DNA of 37,981 nt from Zygnema cylindricum. Lineage: Eukaryota > Streptophyta > Zygnematophyceae > Zygnematales > Zygnemataceae. The DNA is taken from assembly GCA_037447655.1 (NCBI GenBank), contig JBBHKE010003561.1:1-37981 (forward strand), in the 5' to 3' direction. Below the pieces are notes generated by a model. It was not told the DNA's origin. It saw nothing but the letters and a program-made list of their open reading frames with translations, and ran no database searches. Numbering within the stretch: the stretch's first letter is position 1; every line of letters begins with the position of its first letter. A program made the position numbers and the translations under genes. This document shows positions 20,470 through 31,784 of this stretch, piece after piece.

Positions 20470-20716
20470 TTATTATAAAATGTCAATAATGAAAAACTTC
20501 AAGTTCACATGGAAGAAAATAGAAACCATTTTTCTATTGAATTGTGAATGTTACACCATACCAACAATGAAAAATAGCAGGTTCACATTAAAGCACAAAA
20601 AAACCATCTTTCCATTAATTTGTAGGAAATGGTTTTGTTTTCACATTAAATTGTTGCATCTCGTTGCAGGCAGTGACAAGACATCTCTCCTTTATCTCTC
20701 TTTATCGGAAATCTCT

Positions 20717-22490
20717 TTACTCCAAATCTAGGTAAAACATGTCATCTAGAAAAACCTCCTCCCCTTCCTCCCCTACCTCCCCTTCCTCTTTCTCCCATGC
20801 TACCATGGCCTCTTCATAACTAATATCTCTGGTCGTCTGTAACAATCTAAGATTGCTAAAGACCCATACCATATCTTTGGCTTTATTAGCTGTGAGCCTG
20901 TTTCTTTTCTTAGAGTGAATATGGTCATAGGTTGACCAATTCCTCTCACATGCGCTGGCAGCTGAGCATTGGGCGAGGATTCTAATTGCTACCTTCTCCA
21001 AGATCGGGGTGACACCTCCAAACTCTTTCCACCATTTCCACCCTGGCATCTTCCTAGCACAAGCTTTCGTTACATCCCTTCCAAAACACCCTCGAAATCT
21101 CTATATTTAGACAGCTCAATCCGGGCCTCTGTCTGCTCCTCCACCTTTGGTAACATTTTTTCAAGCATTGTCTCAAAGCCTTCCATTATAATCGCATTTT
21201 TATTCTGCCCATAGGTAGCACTTTGGTACTCAGGATCGAGTACAAAGCCTGCGGCGTACATGGGACTTTGGGCCATCTCCCATCTGCTCATGAACGATGT
21301 CTTTAGTTCTTCCAATACCTGTAGGGCTTCATAATTTCTTTCACCTCCATCGATGGATAACTTCTGCAAAAACTGACCAACGGTATAAAAACCATAATAA
21401 ACCTTTCCCACGTTCGAGGCCTTTTTGTCACACTCCCTCATTAGCTGCACCACCGACTCTGAGACTGCCACAGCCTCCGTCACTCTCGTCGAAAACGTTG
21501 GGCTCAAAATATGACCTTTAATTTTTAGCCTCTCGATCTTGTATGCAGCCTTACCCATCCACTGCTTGTAACTATCATCAAACATTAAGCACTCCAAGTT
21601 GTCCTTCACTTGTGAAAATCTTTGGAGCATGATGAAATTTGTCGCAAACCTCGTTTCTCCAGGTTTCAATAGCCGAAGTGTAGAGATTTTGTTGAACATG
21701 GCAAAACTCATGTTATGATTGGTAGTAAATTTCAGCACCTCTTTTCCCTCTCGGACAGGTGTTGAAATAAATGGTAACTTGCCTCAATCCTCCAAAAATA
21801 AGTCCAAATCGTCGGCAGCGCATGGCGTCTAGGTGATCGAAGGGTATTTACTCACGAGCAGCGAGGCTTCAGCCTTGTTCATAGGGGCAGAATTTGTCAC
21901 ACCTTGCACCACATTCTCGACCCTTACCGCAAGAACTCCCTTCTCTAACAAATTACAAACGTAATGAATATCCTTAATTTGCCCACTGGTGTCTTCCGCC
22001 GTGAAAAACATGTCACCATTGGGGGTGACAGCTAGAATGTTAATGAGAGGCGTATCATCAACTGTTGTCCATCCATCTGCTGTGATCGAGGCACCAGTGG
22101 CTTCTAACGTCTCCATGTAGCTCCCCAAGTCTTGTTTTACTGTTGCCTTTGTCTTTGCCAAGAGATAAGTTCGCATGGCATTCCGGTGAGGTAACTTGAA
22201 AGAACCCCCTATCTCCCACGTCTTCTTCACTGCTGCTTTAAATAGGGGTCATCTAATAGTTGGAACGGCAAGCAGTTGGCAAAGAAAGTCTTAGCCCATG
22301 CTACATCTACCCGTTGGCAAAGAAAGCCTTATCCCATGCTACATCTACCTCTTTTTTGTTATGTCTATGAAATAACTTTGTTATATTTGTTTGAACATAT
22401 TGCACCTTATTGCTCTGGCTAGATCCACCAGGACAATCGGTCAAATCATCCAAATCAGATATGACACATTTCTGAGAGCCATGAGAAGTT
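20717..22490 (-). pseudogene. hAT transposase (DUF659 type), broken
   Basis: Decayed DNA transposase in three main open pieces. 22230-21829: DUF659 catalytic region with ITADGWTT (first Asp kept), PLINILAVTPNGDMFF and ENVVQGVTNSAP. In active relatives this last motif reads VTDNA, so the second catalytic Asp is lost. 21738-21070: middle helical part (FNKISTLRLLKPGETRFATN, MYAAGFVLDPEY). 21049-20717: hAT C-terminal dimerisation domain (W-FGGVTPILEKVAIRILAQ, then ASACERNWSTYDHIHSKKRN, RL). A further in-family stretch upstream (VDVAWAKTFFANCLPFQLLD, to ~22490) is interrupted by a 38-bp duplication. No BED zinc finger or terminal inverted repeats were recognised. No single frame could be translated. 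Confidence 0.88.
22275..22350. repeat. 38-bp tandem duplication inside the hAT transposase
   Basis: gttggcaaagaaagtcttag...tctaccc at 22275-22312 is repeated with two or three changes at 22313-22350. 38 is not a multiple of three, so the duplication itself shifts the transposase frame. Confidence 0.85.
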
Positions 22491-23815
22491 CTCTCAGTTT
22501 CCGATGTAGTAAACTCTGATCGGGGTTTTGGATCCGATACTCGGCTTCTAAGAAATCGAACATAACTGATAGTGGATCCGCAACGGAACTATCATCCCCG
22601 GTTGTGTTGGGACGGCAACACGAGCGGCCACAGCATATTGGCGAGGAATTTCTGGGACTGCGGGAATGAGGACAACACCTTGAGCATCTAAGACCTCGGG
22701 AAAAGCGGCCTGGAATGGAATATCCGCTTGACCTATGACCTTGGGTGTACCTGCAAAAGGAGGGGAAAATTATGTTATCGCTAGTATAGCATCATACTTG
22801 CGGGAATATAATGTAAGGGTCGAACCTCTGAGGTACCGGCCAAGAAGAGAAAATGCCACACGAAGATCAAATCGATCTTGATAACGAAATGCCAAATCAC
22901 GCATTTCGATATTATAAAGCATACGGAAATGGGATAAAGACATGGTATTCTTCATCCTTGAAAAGCAAAATTGCATTTTCCTTATGCCCCCCTCTGAAGA
23001 GGAAGCCATGTCGTCAAAGGAAGAATGCACTAGTGGTTCCAAATTTGGACCGACCGAAAATGGAAATGTGAGAGGATGGGAAAAGATTTCCTCTGAAAAG
23101 TCTCTTTCGGTTCTATCTAGGGATGACCTAGAGGAAACTGAGGATAATGATGAGACTATGGTCAATACTGACCGAGCTGACGGAGATCTAGAGGCCGCAA
23201 CCGAAATTGGTGCGTCCGTAGACTCAGAGAAACTAGAAAGATCTAACTGAGGTGGACGGAAAACTGACCGCAGCGGGTAGATCCGGATTGATAACGTAAG
23301 TTATCCCAATCCGTGGGCATAAACGAAGAGAAAACCCTCGATTATGACTGGAAATTTCAAAACGAACTAACCGAGGTGCGTCAAGTGACAAGCGAATCAA
23401 CACAAAATAAGTGAACACACGAAGTCTCTAGCAAGACACCGTGGTCAGATCTAGCAAAAAACCGGAATACCCAAAACCTCTACCCTGAAAACAATGGGGC
23501 AAAGCCGAAGGGCCAGATCTATAAAAACAAACAAAGAAGGTATAGATCTACATTGGCACAGACAGAAAATTGTCTAAACAGTGCCACCAACGACAAGATC
23601 TATGAAAGAAAATCCAATCCAGATAGTCACAGAGAAACTCAAGGCCACTCACAGCCAAATAGCATGCAAGGAAAACAAGGAAAATGCAAATGCTCAAAAA
23701 GAAAGGTTCGTAATATAACCAATCCACACCGAACCCCTACACGAGTGTCCAAATTACAAAAGAACGCTCCTGCACCCGGAAGGCATCGTGATGCTTACAA
23801 ACACCTTTAATACTC
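22491..23815. other. unassigned region with overlapping open frames
   Basis: Minus-strand frame 22770-23165 (131 codons; MSLSHFRMLYNIEMRDLAFR in the middle) and plus-strand frame 22942-23250 (102 codons; SSEKSLSVLSRDDLEETEDN near the end) overlap. The acidic, Ser-rich plus-strand product has protein-like composition, but neither shows a known domain. It may be the N-terminal part or cargo of the hAT element, or another decayed gene. Frame 23553-23810 (plus) is also open but featureless. Confidence 0.35.
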
Positions 23816-23951
23816 TGGTGAGTACTAAAAGTGAACCGGACTTAGTCGAGGCAAGTCGGATTTTGCAAAGTCCTCAGGAACTTGATCCGCCTCGGTTCCG
23901 AATAATCGTGCCCACGACCACCATTAAACACCCAAGCAATTAGTATCCTGT

Positions 23952-23990
23952 TTGGGTATGCGTATCAGCGCTATGCCACGCTATACCCAA
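23952..23990. other. imperfect hairpin TTGGGTAT...ATACCCAA
   Basis: TTGGGTATGCGT pairs with ACGCTATACCCAA with one bulge, around the loop atcagcgctatgcc. It resembles the end of a miniature element, but no second end was found. Confidence 0.4.
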
Positions 23991-25500
23991 CTATAAAACA
24001 ATGATAATTATATGTTATAATTCGTGCAAATCTAATATATGAATATATATTTTTACTTTGCTAGATTTTATGAATGATTAAATTTGGCAAAGGATAAAGA
24101 AAGAGAATATCAAATCCACCACAAACGAAACATCAACTAGCCAGCAAAGGAAGTTGCACTAAAGGAAAGAAAGATAAGAAATATTGAGAAAAGTTCAAAA
24201 TAAAACACAAAGTACGGTAAAATTCGGCAAAAAGGTTTCCCAAACCCTAATACCACGCTGCAAAAATCAAAAATCTGCGACCAAGGGATGGTAATATGCT
24301 GACCTAGGGTTAAGAATTCCAAAAAATAAACCCTAAATCCGCCCAAACCCTAAATCTGCAGCCAAAACCCTAAATTTGCGGCCAAACCCTAATTCCGCAG
24401 ATTAACCCTAAAAAATCTGGCACAAAATCAGACCTAAATCTGCAGACCAGAAATAGAGTGGAAGCAAGATAGAAGACAAGAATTGAAAGCAAGAAAGAAG
24501 AAAACAAAAAACCAAAACAAAATGTTTTTATTTTTTTATAATATAAATTAAATTATTTTTATAATATATTTTCCCAAAGCAAAACTGAAAGCGAAAGCAA
24601 AAAAAGAGAGAAAGTAGAATGAAGCTTGTAGTAAAATAAAGCTAGATCAAAAGGAAAAAAAAACCAACTCAAATAAAAGGTGGAAGAAAATCTAGAAATG
24701 AAAAGATAGATTATATATTGAAAATAATGTAATTTTTATATTTTTTTCCTTTAGCTTTATTTTATCACACAAAACTGAGAAGAAAACTTAAAATGAAAGG
24801 TAAATAGGCAGGAAAATGGGAAGACAACAACAAGAATAAAAACTGAATTTGAAAAGTAATATATTTTTTATGAAATAAAATTTATATTTTTAATAATATA
24901 TTTTTTTAAAAATAGACTTTTAGAAAATGTGATTTTGAAAAATTGAGCTTTTGGACAAGAATGTTAAGCCAGGAGGTAGCCACTAGGCTCTCTAGTCTTT
25001 ATCACATTCTCTACAAGAGTTATCCCGTTACGACAGCAAAGCAAGAAATATTCCAACCGGAACAAGGGAAAATCCAAATCCAATTAAAAAAACACTCCTT
25101 TCAAGCCAACCGAAATACAAACAAGACACAAGCACACAACCAAACTGTCAAGCTGCCCGAGGAAGGCACAACAAGGTACAGATGTGCTCCCCCACGATCT
25201 CCGATTCCACACTTCCACCAAAAGACCAAGTTTGGAGGGAAATCTTCCGGACGTGGCCTTAGGCCGTGTGGATTAAAAACGTGGGCAGAAATAAAAGGGG
25301 AAATATTATTAGCCTATCTAGCCTCTACAGCTAGCTAGCAAGGAGAAAAAAGACACGTGGGCAATCGGTGAAAGAGAGAGCAAGAGAAAAGCTCCGCTGC
25401 CAAGAGAAAATTCTTATCCAAAAGCTAAATTCTCTAAGTCTGAGAATTAGGCTAAGTAAGAGCTACGCTAGGCCTAAGCAAAATTAGCCTACGTCTAGTC
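23991..25500. other. AT-rich DNA with CCCTAAATCTGCAG-type repeats
   Basis: 24240-24430 holds about six diverged units of aaaccctaaatctgcagcc. The rest is A-rich low-complexity sequence (aagaaagaagaaaac, ttttataatatattt). A 131-codon plus-strand frame at 24943-25338 has no recognisable domain. No gene is called. Confidence 0.5.
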
Positions 25501-25599
25501 TACTTCACATGCATGAAACTACTTTAGATGTTGGCCAATAGGCGGCTAACATCGTCTGCCGTACGGCTGACAAAATCCACCGTCCAAGGGTAAAAACCC

Positions 25600-25860
25600 T
25601 CCCAAACTACATGTGCGCGCGAACCTACATGGGTTCGCGATTTAAATAAATAGATAGTGTATCGAAAGGTCGCCCGAAAATCGCGATGCGCCTCCAAACG
25701 ATACTCCGCGTACATATGTTGAAATCGTGTGCATACGCACGAATCGAAGCATACCACACGAAATAAAAGGTCTAGCACGAAATACTCGAAATCGCGGCAC
25801 GTCGCCCAAACGATGTTTCGCATCCAACTTTGAAAATCGTGTACCTACGCACGAAATAAA
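25600..25860. repeat. CG-rich diverged direct repeat and hairpin
   Basis: CGCGAACC (25618-25625) pairs with GGTTCGCG across a short loop (tacatg). Two diverged ~110-bp copies follow, each with aaacgat, then tgaaaatcgtgt or tgaaatcgtgtg, then acgcacgaa. Confidence 0.5.
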
Positions 25861-25921
25861 ACATATCGCACGAAATTAGTACCTTTCAACGAAAAACTGA
25901 AAATATGAATCGGAATTAAAT

Positions 25922-26150
25922 TGCACGTGCGAACGAAAATTATGCGCGCGTGCCAAAATCGTGCGTGCATGCATAAACCCGCGCGTGCATGCATAAAACC
26001 GCTCGCGCGTGCCTTAAACTGCGCGTGCATACAAAATACCGCGCGTGCGTGCAGAATACCGCGCGTGCGTGAGAAATACTGCGCGTGCGTGAGAAATACC
26101 GCGCGTGCGTCCAGAATAACGCGCGTGCGTGCATGATAACGTGCGCGCGA
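25922..26150. repeat. 20-bp CpG-rich minisatellite
   Basis: About ten units of gcgcgtgcgtgcagaatacc with a 20-base period, varying mostly in the second half. Each unit opens with alternating purine-pyrimidine GCGCGTGCGTGC, the sequence class most prone to Z-DNA, in an otherwise AT-rich window. Minus-strand frames over it (HARYFSRTR-like) exist only because of the repeat; a 20-base period cycles through all three frames. Confidence 0.88.
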
Positions 26151-26293
26151 AGAGCCGACACGATGCGACATGACAATGGAAATACCCGATTACGGCGTGA
26201 GGGATAGTTAAGTTACGGTCCGTGGCACCGTGCCACACGGTTTTCTAAACTACTGGGTCTCGTAAGGAACCTTGACTATAGTCCTGTACAGTA

Positions 26294-26492
26294 CACCGTG
26301 AATAGTTATTAGCCTTATGTACGCTATATGGGCACCCCGAAATTTTATCATTGATACCTTAAATATAATAAATTACACTATTTAAAAACGTGGACCATAA
26401 TTTGCCACGTCTCCTATCACTAAATTAGAATGAATGACGCTATTTTTTTTTTTACACTAATAATTTTTATACGCTAATAACGATTCAAGGTG
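26294..26492. mobile_element. TA-flanked MITE, second copy
   Basis: 199 bp. Left end CACCGTGAATAGTTATTAGC. Right end, reverse-complemented, CACCTTGAATCGTTATTAGC. TA at 26292-26293 and 26493-26494. The interior shares cactatttaaaaacgtgga and gccacgtctcc with fragments at 8866, 17293 and 18084. Right after it, tacaccgcgaatcgta begins another end of the same family in opposite orientation. Confidence 0.7.
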
Positions 26493-26773
26493 TAGAGTAC
26501 ACCGCGAATCGTAGTTAGAGTTAAGGTACTTTCGCATGTGCTAAAGTTACAGTTATTTTGTGTCGTTTTCCTCCATAACTTAGAAAAAAACGAGAAAATC
26601 CGCAGCCGTACCAGAAAACATAAATTACCACCGTACAAGTTGCGTTACCTGTAAACTTTATACGTACAGTACTTTATCGTCTATCGCGATGCAATTTGTC
26701 ATCTATCGCAATGCAATTTGTCGTCTAAGGTATTTTCGACCCACTTTCGCATCCTTTCAACACATGTTCAAAC

Positions 26774-27313
26774 CATAGTTCAAAAGAAAGTGAAAGTAGG
26801 CCCATACAATATGCCTTTTGTACACAAAACATACAATATGGCCTTAAGACTCATGTTATATTGGTCACAAAATGAAACATAATAGGAATAGGGTTGAGTT
26901 GCACATCGATCGATAGAGAATTAAACGTCATGTCTAAATTTTGAAAAACATTCGGACAAATTTTTATTTTTCCGTGAGTTTTGAGGAATTTTTTATTTAA
27001 TCCGTCAGATTTGGACAATCGGACGGTCACTGATCAAAAGCCCATAACACAACTTACGATAGGACTTACGTCCGCGTTTTTTTTTTCGGGGTTTTTTTTC
27101 TCATGGAATGTCATCCTACGCCGTGTCAGTTCGCTAAAAAATTTCGTCCGGCGGCGTGCGCTGTAATATGATGATACGTCAGATTCATACGTTCGTACAA
27201 GAGTGTGCCCAACGCACACACATACAGTAGTATGCTTACTCTACGCGAGTTTTGTGCCAATTTTTGTGCGCCTACCAAAGGCCAACCATAAAAGCGCCTC
27301 ATTTTTAACTATG
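26774..27313. mobile_element. hAT-like MITE, family CATAGTTCAAAAG (copy B)
   Basis: 540 bp with CATAG...CTATG ends and a perfect 8-bp duplication, GTTCAAAC, at 26766-26773 and 27314-27321. It is collinear with copy A (1687-1952) in reverse orientation: gcccatacaatatgcc, catacaatatggccttaag and agcccataacacaactt all match. It carries extra sequence, including ~210 bp between acaactta (27056) and gcgcctacc (27269). Confidence 0.85.
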
Positions 27314-27327
27314 GTTCAAACTTAACA

Positions 27328-27353
27328 TCAAATCACCTCGCCAGGTGATTTGA
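27328..27353. other. perfect 11-bp hairpin
   Basis: TCAAATCACCT, loop CGCC, AGGTGATTTGA. It lies just outside copy B of the CATAG element. No run of T follows that would make it a terminator, and no Helitron-type CTRR end is apparent. Confidence 0.55.
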
Positions 27354-28008
27354 AATAAAGACCAATAAGGTGAGCGAATAGGCAGACGTTGTCGCAGGTG
27401 TCAGAAGTTTTTAACAATTTTTGTGCGTGGAGTACCAAAAAAAAATCACACTGCACGTTTTTAGCCTGTGCGTACTGTTTTCCGTGCGTTGATTTCCGTA
27501 CAGGGGTCCTCTCTTTGAAACACACGTGTCTTCACACATAGGGCGTAAGAAAAACACTGAGCACCTGTCGACAAGTGGGGAAACGAAAAACGAAACCACA
27601 TTTCTGTGCGACAGCGACAGGTAATTTATAGTTTCGACAAGTCGACAATGTGGTGTATGGACATTACGAAGTAACCAAAATTGTACAGCGTGCGGAGAGG
27701 GCCTCAATTTGAAGCCGAGTAAAAGTTTCGCCTCATTTTGTGTACCACTTCATTTGTCACATTGTTTCGCACACATCTACGTAAGTCACCTTTTGCGTTT
27801 ACATCCGAATGCTCTAAAAGTTGTACGGAGAACCTTCGCTAACAAATAAAGTAACAAGAATAAGTTTGGGTTACATGTGAAAGTACCCTTATGTACGCTA
27901 ATTCCGTCACCCCAAATTTTGGCTCTATCACTATAAATAGAGTACATTATTCTAAAGTATTGTTTACATTATTTAAGGTAAATTTTAATGAGCGTTAATA
28001 ACTCTAAT
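27354..28008. other. intergenic DNA, nothing recognised
   Basis: No open frame with protein-like character. The last ~70 bases before the LTR (cattatttaaggtaaattt...gttaataactctaatt) resemble the interior and right half of the TA-flanked MITEs. Confidence 0.4.
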
Positions 28009-29055
28009 TGAAACTCTGAGACCTCCATAAGTCCTCAGAGTGGACAGCTTCCCAGAAGCCTCTAGGATAACTCTGACCCCTTTTGGTGTCGCAAAAACAA
28101 CTGCCACCCTGGCAGACAAAAACTTTGACCACGCGCACCTCGTGAAGGCAAGACTCCACTAAGTCGATAGCAAAAAGAATCTATGAATTTGCTCCCCTGT
28201 AAGTTATAGAGGGTCAAAGTTGACCTTTTGTACATAAGCTCTCTGGGAGAGAGGTTCCTATCTCCTAATTTTTCTAAGTCCTATTTCTCTCAAAGACTCT
28301 ATCTACTGATGTACGGAACCAATCAGATTACAGTTCCGTACGCAAAAGTACAGCTGCCGTGTACTTTATCTACAAACATTGTACGACATGGCCTAAATGT
28401 CGACACATGTCATATCCGGATTCGGTGCCATAATCTCCGGATATACCACGATCCAATGTAATTTCGCCACGTGTCATTCAATGTGGCGATGGCCACAAAC
28501 CGCCGAAATCTTCTTCTGCGATCTCGACGCTAATTCCGGCCGTCCGATTAAATTCGAATTTAATCGTAGCCGTAATAAATACATGCGCGGTATTCGTTTC
28601 ACTAAAGAAATAAATGCGCGGTATTGATTTCTTGTCCGTACCGTAATCCGTACTTATACATTACCGGATCTATGTATCCCGTAAAAAATTACAGTTAAAT
28701 GATTTATCCTACGTATTCCTGTTTAAATAATTATCAAACTATATAGTACATATCACTAGTTCTAGACTTAACGGCTAAGGCTACCGGCTACCTGCTGTCT
28801 GCCGGCCGGTAGGTACCAGGATCAAATCCTGTGGCCGGCACATACCTTTTAGTAAATAAACCCCTAACTAATATAAATTTCCCGTAAACCTCTGGATAGC
28901 CTAGGTAGCCATGGCTCTAGCTCCCTCTCCAATTTCTCAGTGACTGCGACAAGTTTGAGAGTTGGAGTGAGAAGTTAGAGGTAGACTGCCTCGGCTTCTT
29001 TCTATATTTCTATTTAGACCTAGAAAATACTTAAAATGGACCATTTATTTCTACA
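28009..29055 (-). repeat. Copia-2 3' LTR
   Basis: 1047 bp. On the minus strand it begins TGTAGAAATAAATGG and ends CAGAGTTTCA. It contains the conserved hairpin at 28800-28840. Confidence 0.93.
28800..28840. other. Copia-2 3' LTR conserved hairpin with B-box-like loop
   Basis: TGCCGGCC (28800-28807) pairs with GGCCGGCA (28833-28840). Inside, CAGG (28817-28820) and CCTG (28828-28831) enclose ATCAAAT, a T-arm-like minihairpin. TTTT follows at 28847-28850. Confidence 0.6.
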
Positions 29056-29068
29056 CTCTCCTTATTTT
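29056..29068 (-). promoter_or_regulatory. Copia-2 polypurine tract
   Basis: Minus strand AAAATAAGGAGAG directly abuts the 3' LTR and follows the pol stop (TAG, 29069-29071) without spacing. This is the normal priming site for plus-strand DNA synthesis. Confidence 0.75.
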
Positions 29069-29908
29069 CTAGTCAATCTTTAATTTCAGACAACACTTCT
29101 CCCTGCAGAAAATTAGCTTAGGGGAAGGCACAGGTTTGGTCATCATATCTGCTACCATCTCACTGTCTCGTCTGTACTCTAAACTGATTATATTGTTTTC
29201 TACTTTCTCTCTAACAAAGTTGAGTCTGATGTCCATGTGTTTGGTTTTAAAATGATGTTTCGGATTGGCAGAAATAGCGATTGCTGCCTAATTATCACAA
29301 AAAAAATTCTGCACACCACTCTTAAGGTGACCAAGCTCACCAAGCAAAGACTTGACCAACATCAATTCTTTTACTGCAGAGCAAGAGGACATATACTCAG
29401 CCTCCATGGTGGACTGATCAATAACTTTTTGTTGTTTGCTACTCCAATAGCAAGCCCCATCACCCACATATAATACATATCCAGGAGTGCATCTCCTCAT
29501 CGGAGCATCACCATAACTGGCATCACTCCAAGTGGTGATGTCAGTATTCTCCCAACCCAAATGCAACCATAGATCCCTATTTCCTATCAAATATCTAAGG
29601 ACTCTCTTAGCTGCCTCCCAATCCCTCTTAGTGGGAGCATTTAGACTTCTACTCAGCACTCCTACAACTGCAACTAAATCCGGTGGGGTACAATTCATAA
29701 AATAGATTAGACTTCCCACTACTTGCCTGTAAGGAATAGTCTGCATGAACTTATGTTCTTCAGGAGATAATTCCTCGTCTAATATTATGACTCCTTCTTC
29801 CTCACTCCCCTCACTTCCCTTCTTCAACTCCATTGGAGTTGTACAACTATTAGCTTTATCCATTTGAAATTTTTCAAGCATGTTCCCTATTGCTTCCTTT
29901 TGGGTCAA
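29069..29908 (-). pseudogene. Copia-2 RNase H region
   Basis: RNase H domain of pol. The open frame 29288-29908 holds LVAVVGVLSRSL, WEAAKRVLRYLIGNRDLWLH, TTWSDASYGDAPMRRCTPG (first Asp), STMEAEYMSSC (Glu) and SGVQNFFCDN, where the last Asp-Asn pair is normally followed by Gln. Here that codon is TAG (near 29286). Beyond the stop the same frame continues as AAIAISANPKHHFKTKHMDI and SEMVADMMTKPVPSPKLIF to the natural end at 29069. This makes the domain full length except for one premature stop. Confidence 0.92.
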
Positions 29909-29926
29909 TCTTATAATTTTTCTTTT

Positions 29927-30748
29927 TCAGTCTCTCTCTACTTGAATTCCCAAAATATATTTTGCTTCCCCCATTTCCTTCATTTCAAATCTCCCCTTAA
30001 GATCGGTTTTCAGTTTATTAATTTTTTCCATTGATTTACTTAAAACAAGCAAATCATCAACATAAATTGCAATAAATATAAAACCTTCCTTATCTTCGAA
30101 AACATAGATTGAGTGATCTGAGCTGATCCTGATATATCCCAGACTGGTAAGAAACTCATAAAGCTTCTTATTCCACTGTCGAGGCGCCTGTTTCAAACCA
30201 TAAAGAGATTTAATCAGTCGGCATACCTTACTCTCCTCTCCTTCCTCCACAAACCCTTCGGGTTGTCCCATGAAGATCTCCTCTTCCAATTCTCCATGCA
30301 AAAAGGTTGTTTTGATGTCCATCTGGTGCACTTCCATGTCTTCCGGTGCTGCCAGGATGAGAAGTATGCGGACGGAGGGAAATCTGACCACCGGGGCAAA
30401 GGTTTCCTCGTAGTCAATTCCCTCCTTTTGTGTAAATCCCTTTGCCACTACTCAGGCCTTGCAGCGCTCGATTGTGTTATCTGGGTTCAGTTTTAATTTG
30501 AAAACCCACTCACAACCGATTGGTTTTCGGTTAGGTGGACAATCCACTAGCTCCCAAGTATCGGCTGCCATAATTGAGGCCATCTCCTCATTGATGGCTG
30601 TCTTCCACCGATTTCTTTCTGGACAAGTCATCGCCTCTCCATAAGTTTGAGGTTCATCTTGATGAGATAGTATAGTTACCTTGTTATTAACCTGTTTTTT
30701 TTGCAGTCTTTTGCTACTTCTCCTTCCCCCCGCAAAATCTGAGGCCAA
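29927..30748 (-). pseudogene. Copia-2 reverse transcriptase (RVT_2) region
   Basis: Two abutting open pieces in one frame. 30748-30452 holds the linker and N-terminal part (QDEPQTYGEAMTCPERNRWK, ADTWELVDCPPNRKPIGCEW). A stop near 30449 follows ERCKA, where Copia-1 reads ERYKARLLVKG. 30448-29927 then holds VAKGFTQKEGIDYEETFAPV, MDIKTTFLHGELEE with the first catalytic Asp, LYGLKQAPRQWNK, and IYVDDLLVLS with the catalytic YVDD. All catalytic positions are kept. Another stop after GIQVERD separates it from RNase H. Confidence 0.93.
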
Positions 30749-30760
30749 AATAGATGGTTC

Positions 30761-31784
30761 TCATGGATTCTTTTGAACAAACTCGGCTTCTCCCCTATCC
30801 TTTGATTCCAAATCAATTTCCACCACGTCTTCCGCTTCGGGTAGAGTTGTCACTGGAGTTTCCACAGCTGATTCCTTTTCGGTCTGATTTGTACCTGCAA
30901 GAATGTCATCGTCTCTAAAACCTGGATAGTTAGGAAGCTCAAAGTCATCGGAATTTTCTGACTCAAATCTGATTTTTACTGACTTCGTATATTTGAAGGG
31001 ATCCACATACTTTCCTTCATCCATAACTACTAGATGTTTTACTAAGATTATATCTTCCCTTTTTAGATCATAAACTCTATATCCTTTAACATCTTCATCA
31101 TATCCTAATAAGTGTCCCGGTTTTCCTTTAGGATCTAGCTTCTAATTGGACCGATCAGTATCTAGACTGAATACTTGACTGCCGAAAACCTTTGAGTGAG
31201 ATATGTCTGGTTTCCGGCCTGTCCATCTCTCATAAGGTGTTTGATCTTTTATAGCTGATGTAAAAACTCTATTTTTGAGGTAATTAGCAAAGTTCATTGC
31301 TTCTGCCCAAAACCTTTTTCCTATCTTCTTATCTGACAACATACTTCTAGCACGATCACTTAGTATTCTATTTAACCTTTCATCTACCCCATTCTGTTCC
31401 GGTTTTTTTTAACTGTCTTTTGTTGTTGGACCCCATCTTCCCTCAAAAAATCCTCAAACTGGTTAGAAGTATACTCTCCACCATTGTCACTCCGTATTCT
31501 CTTGATTGGAGTTTCATGGAGTTTTTCGCTCCATGCTTTATATTGTCTAAAACAATCCCGAGCTTCGGACTTGTTTTTCAAAAAATACAATCGGGAATAC
31601 CGAGACCAATCATCAGTGATAGTCATCATAAATCTCTTCCCCCCCGGTGAGGGCACTTTAGCCGGTCGCGAAATATCTGTGTGTACTAGATCTATAATAT
31701 TTTCTCCATTATAGGTGGCTGTTTTAGGAAAGGGTAATCTGTGTGTTTTACCTTGAGCATATCCACTACAATCACATGTATTAA
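30761..31784 (-). pseudogene. Copia-2 integrase region
   Basis: Integrase core in pieces. 31656-31384 holds TITDDWSRYSRLYF and RIRSDNGGEYTSN (two catalytic Asp) and then loses frame at KKNRNRMG, exactly where Copia-1 reads NPEQNGVAERLN. The catalytic Glu lies past the shift. 31342-31142 continues with FWAEAMNFANYLKNRVFTSA and WTGRKPDISHSKVFGSQVF. 31024-30761 is the acidic C-terminal part (FELPNYPGFRDDDILAGTNQ). Stops sit between the pieces. Confidence 0.9.

Noticed and set aside
22942-23250. Acidic 102-codon plus-strand ORF as a gene
   Set aside because: It overlaps an equally long minus-strand frame and has no recognised domain or splice context. It is kept only as unassigned.
25845-26238. 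Three overlapping minus-strand frames rich in HARYFSRTR-like units
   Set aside because: They come from a 20-bp minisatellite that passes through all three frames. There is no start context, domain or splice structure.
27328-27353. Helitron 3' end at the 11-bp hairpin
   Set aside because: No CTRR within ~15 bases after the stem and no Rep/helicase sequence nearby.
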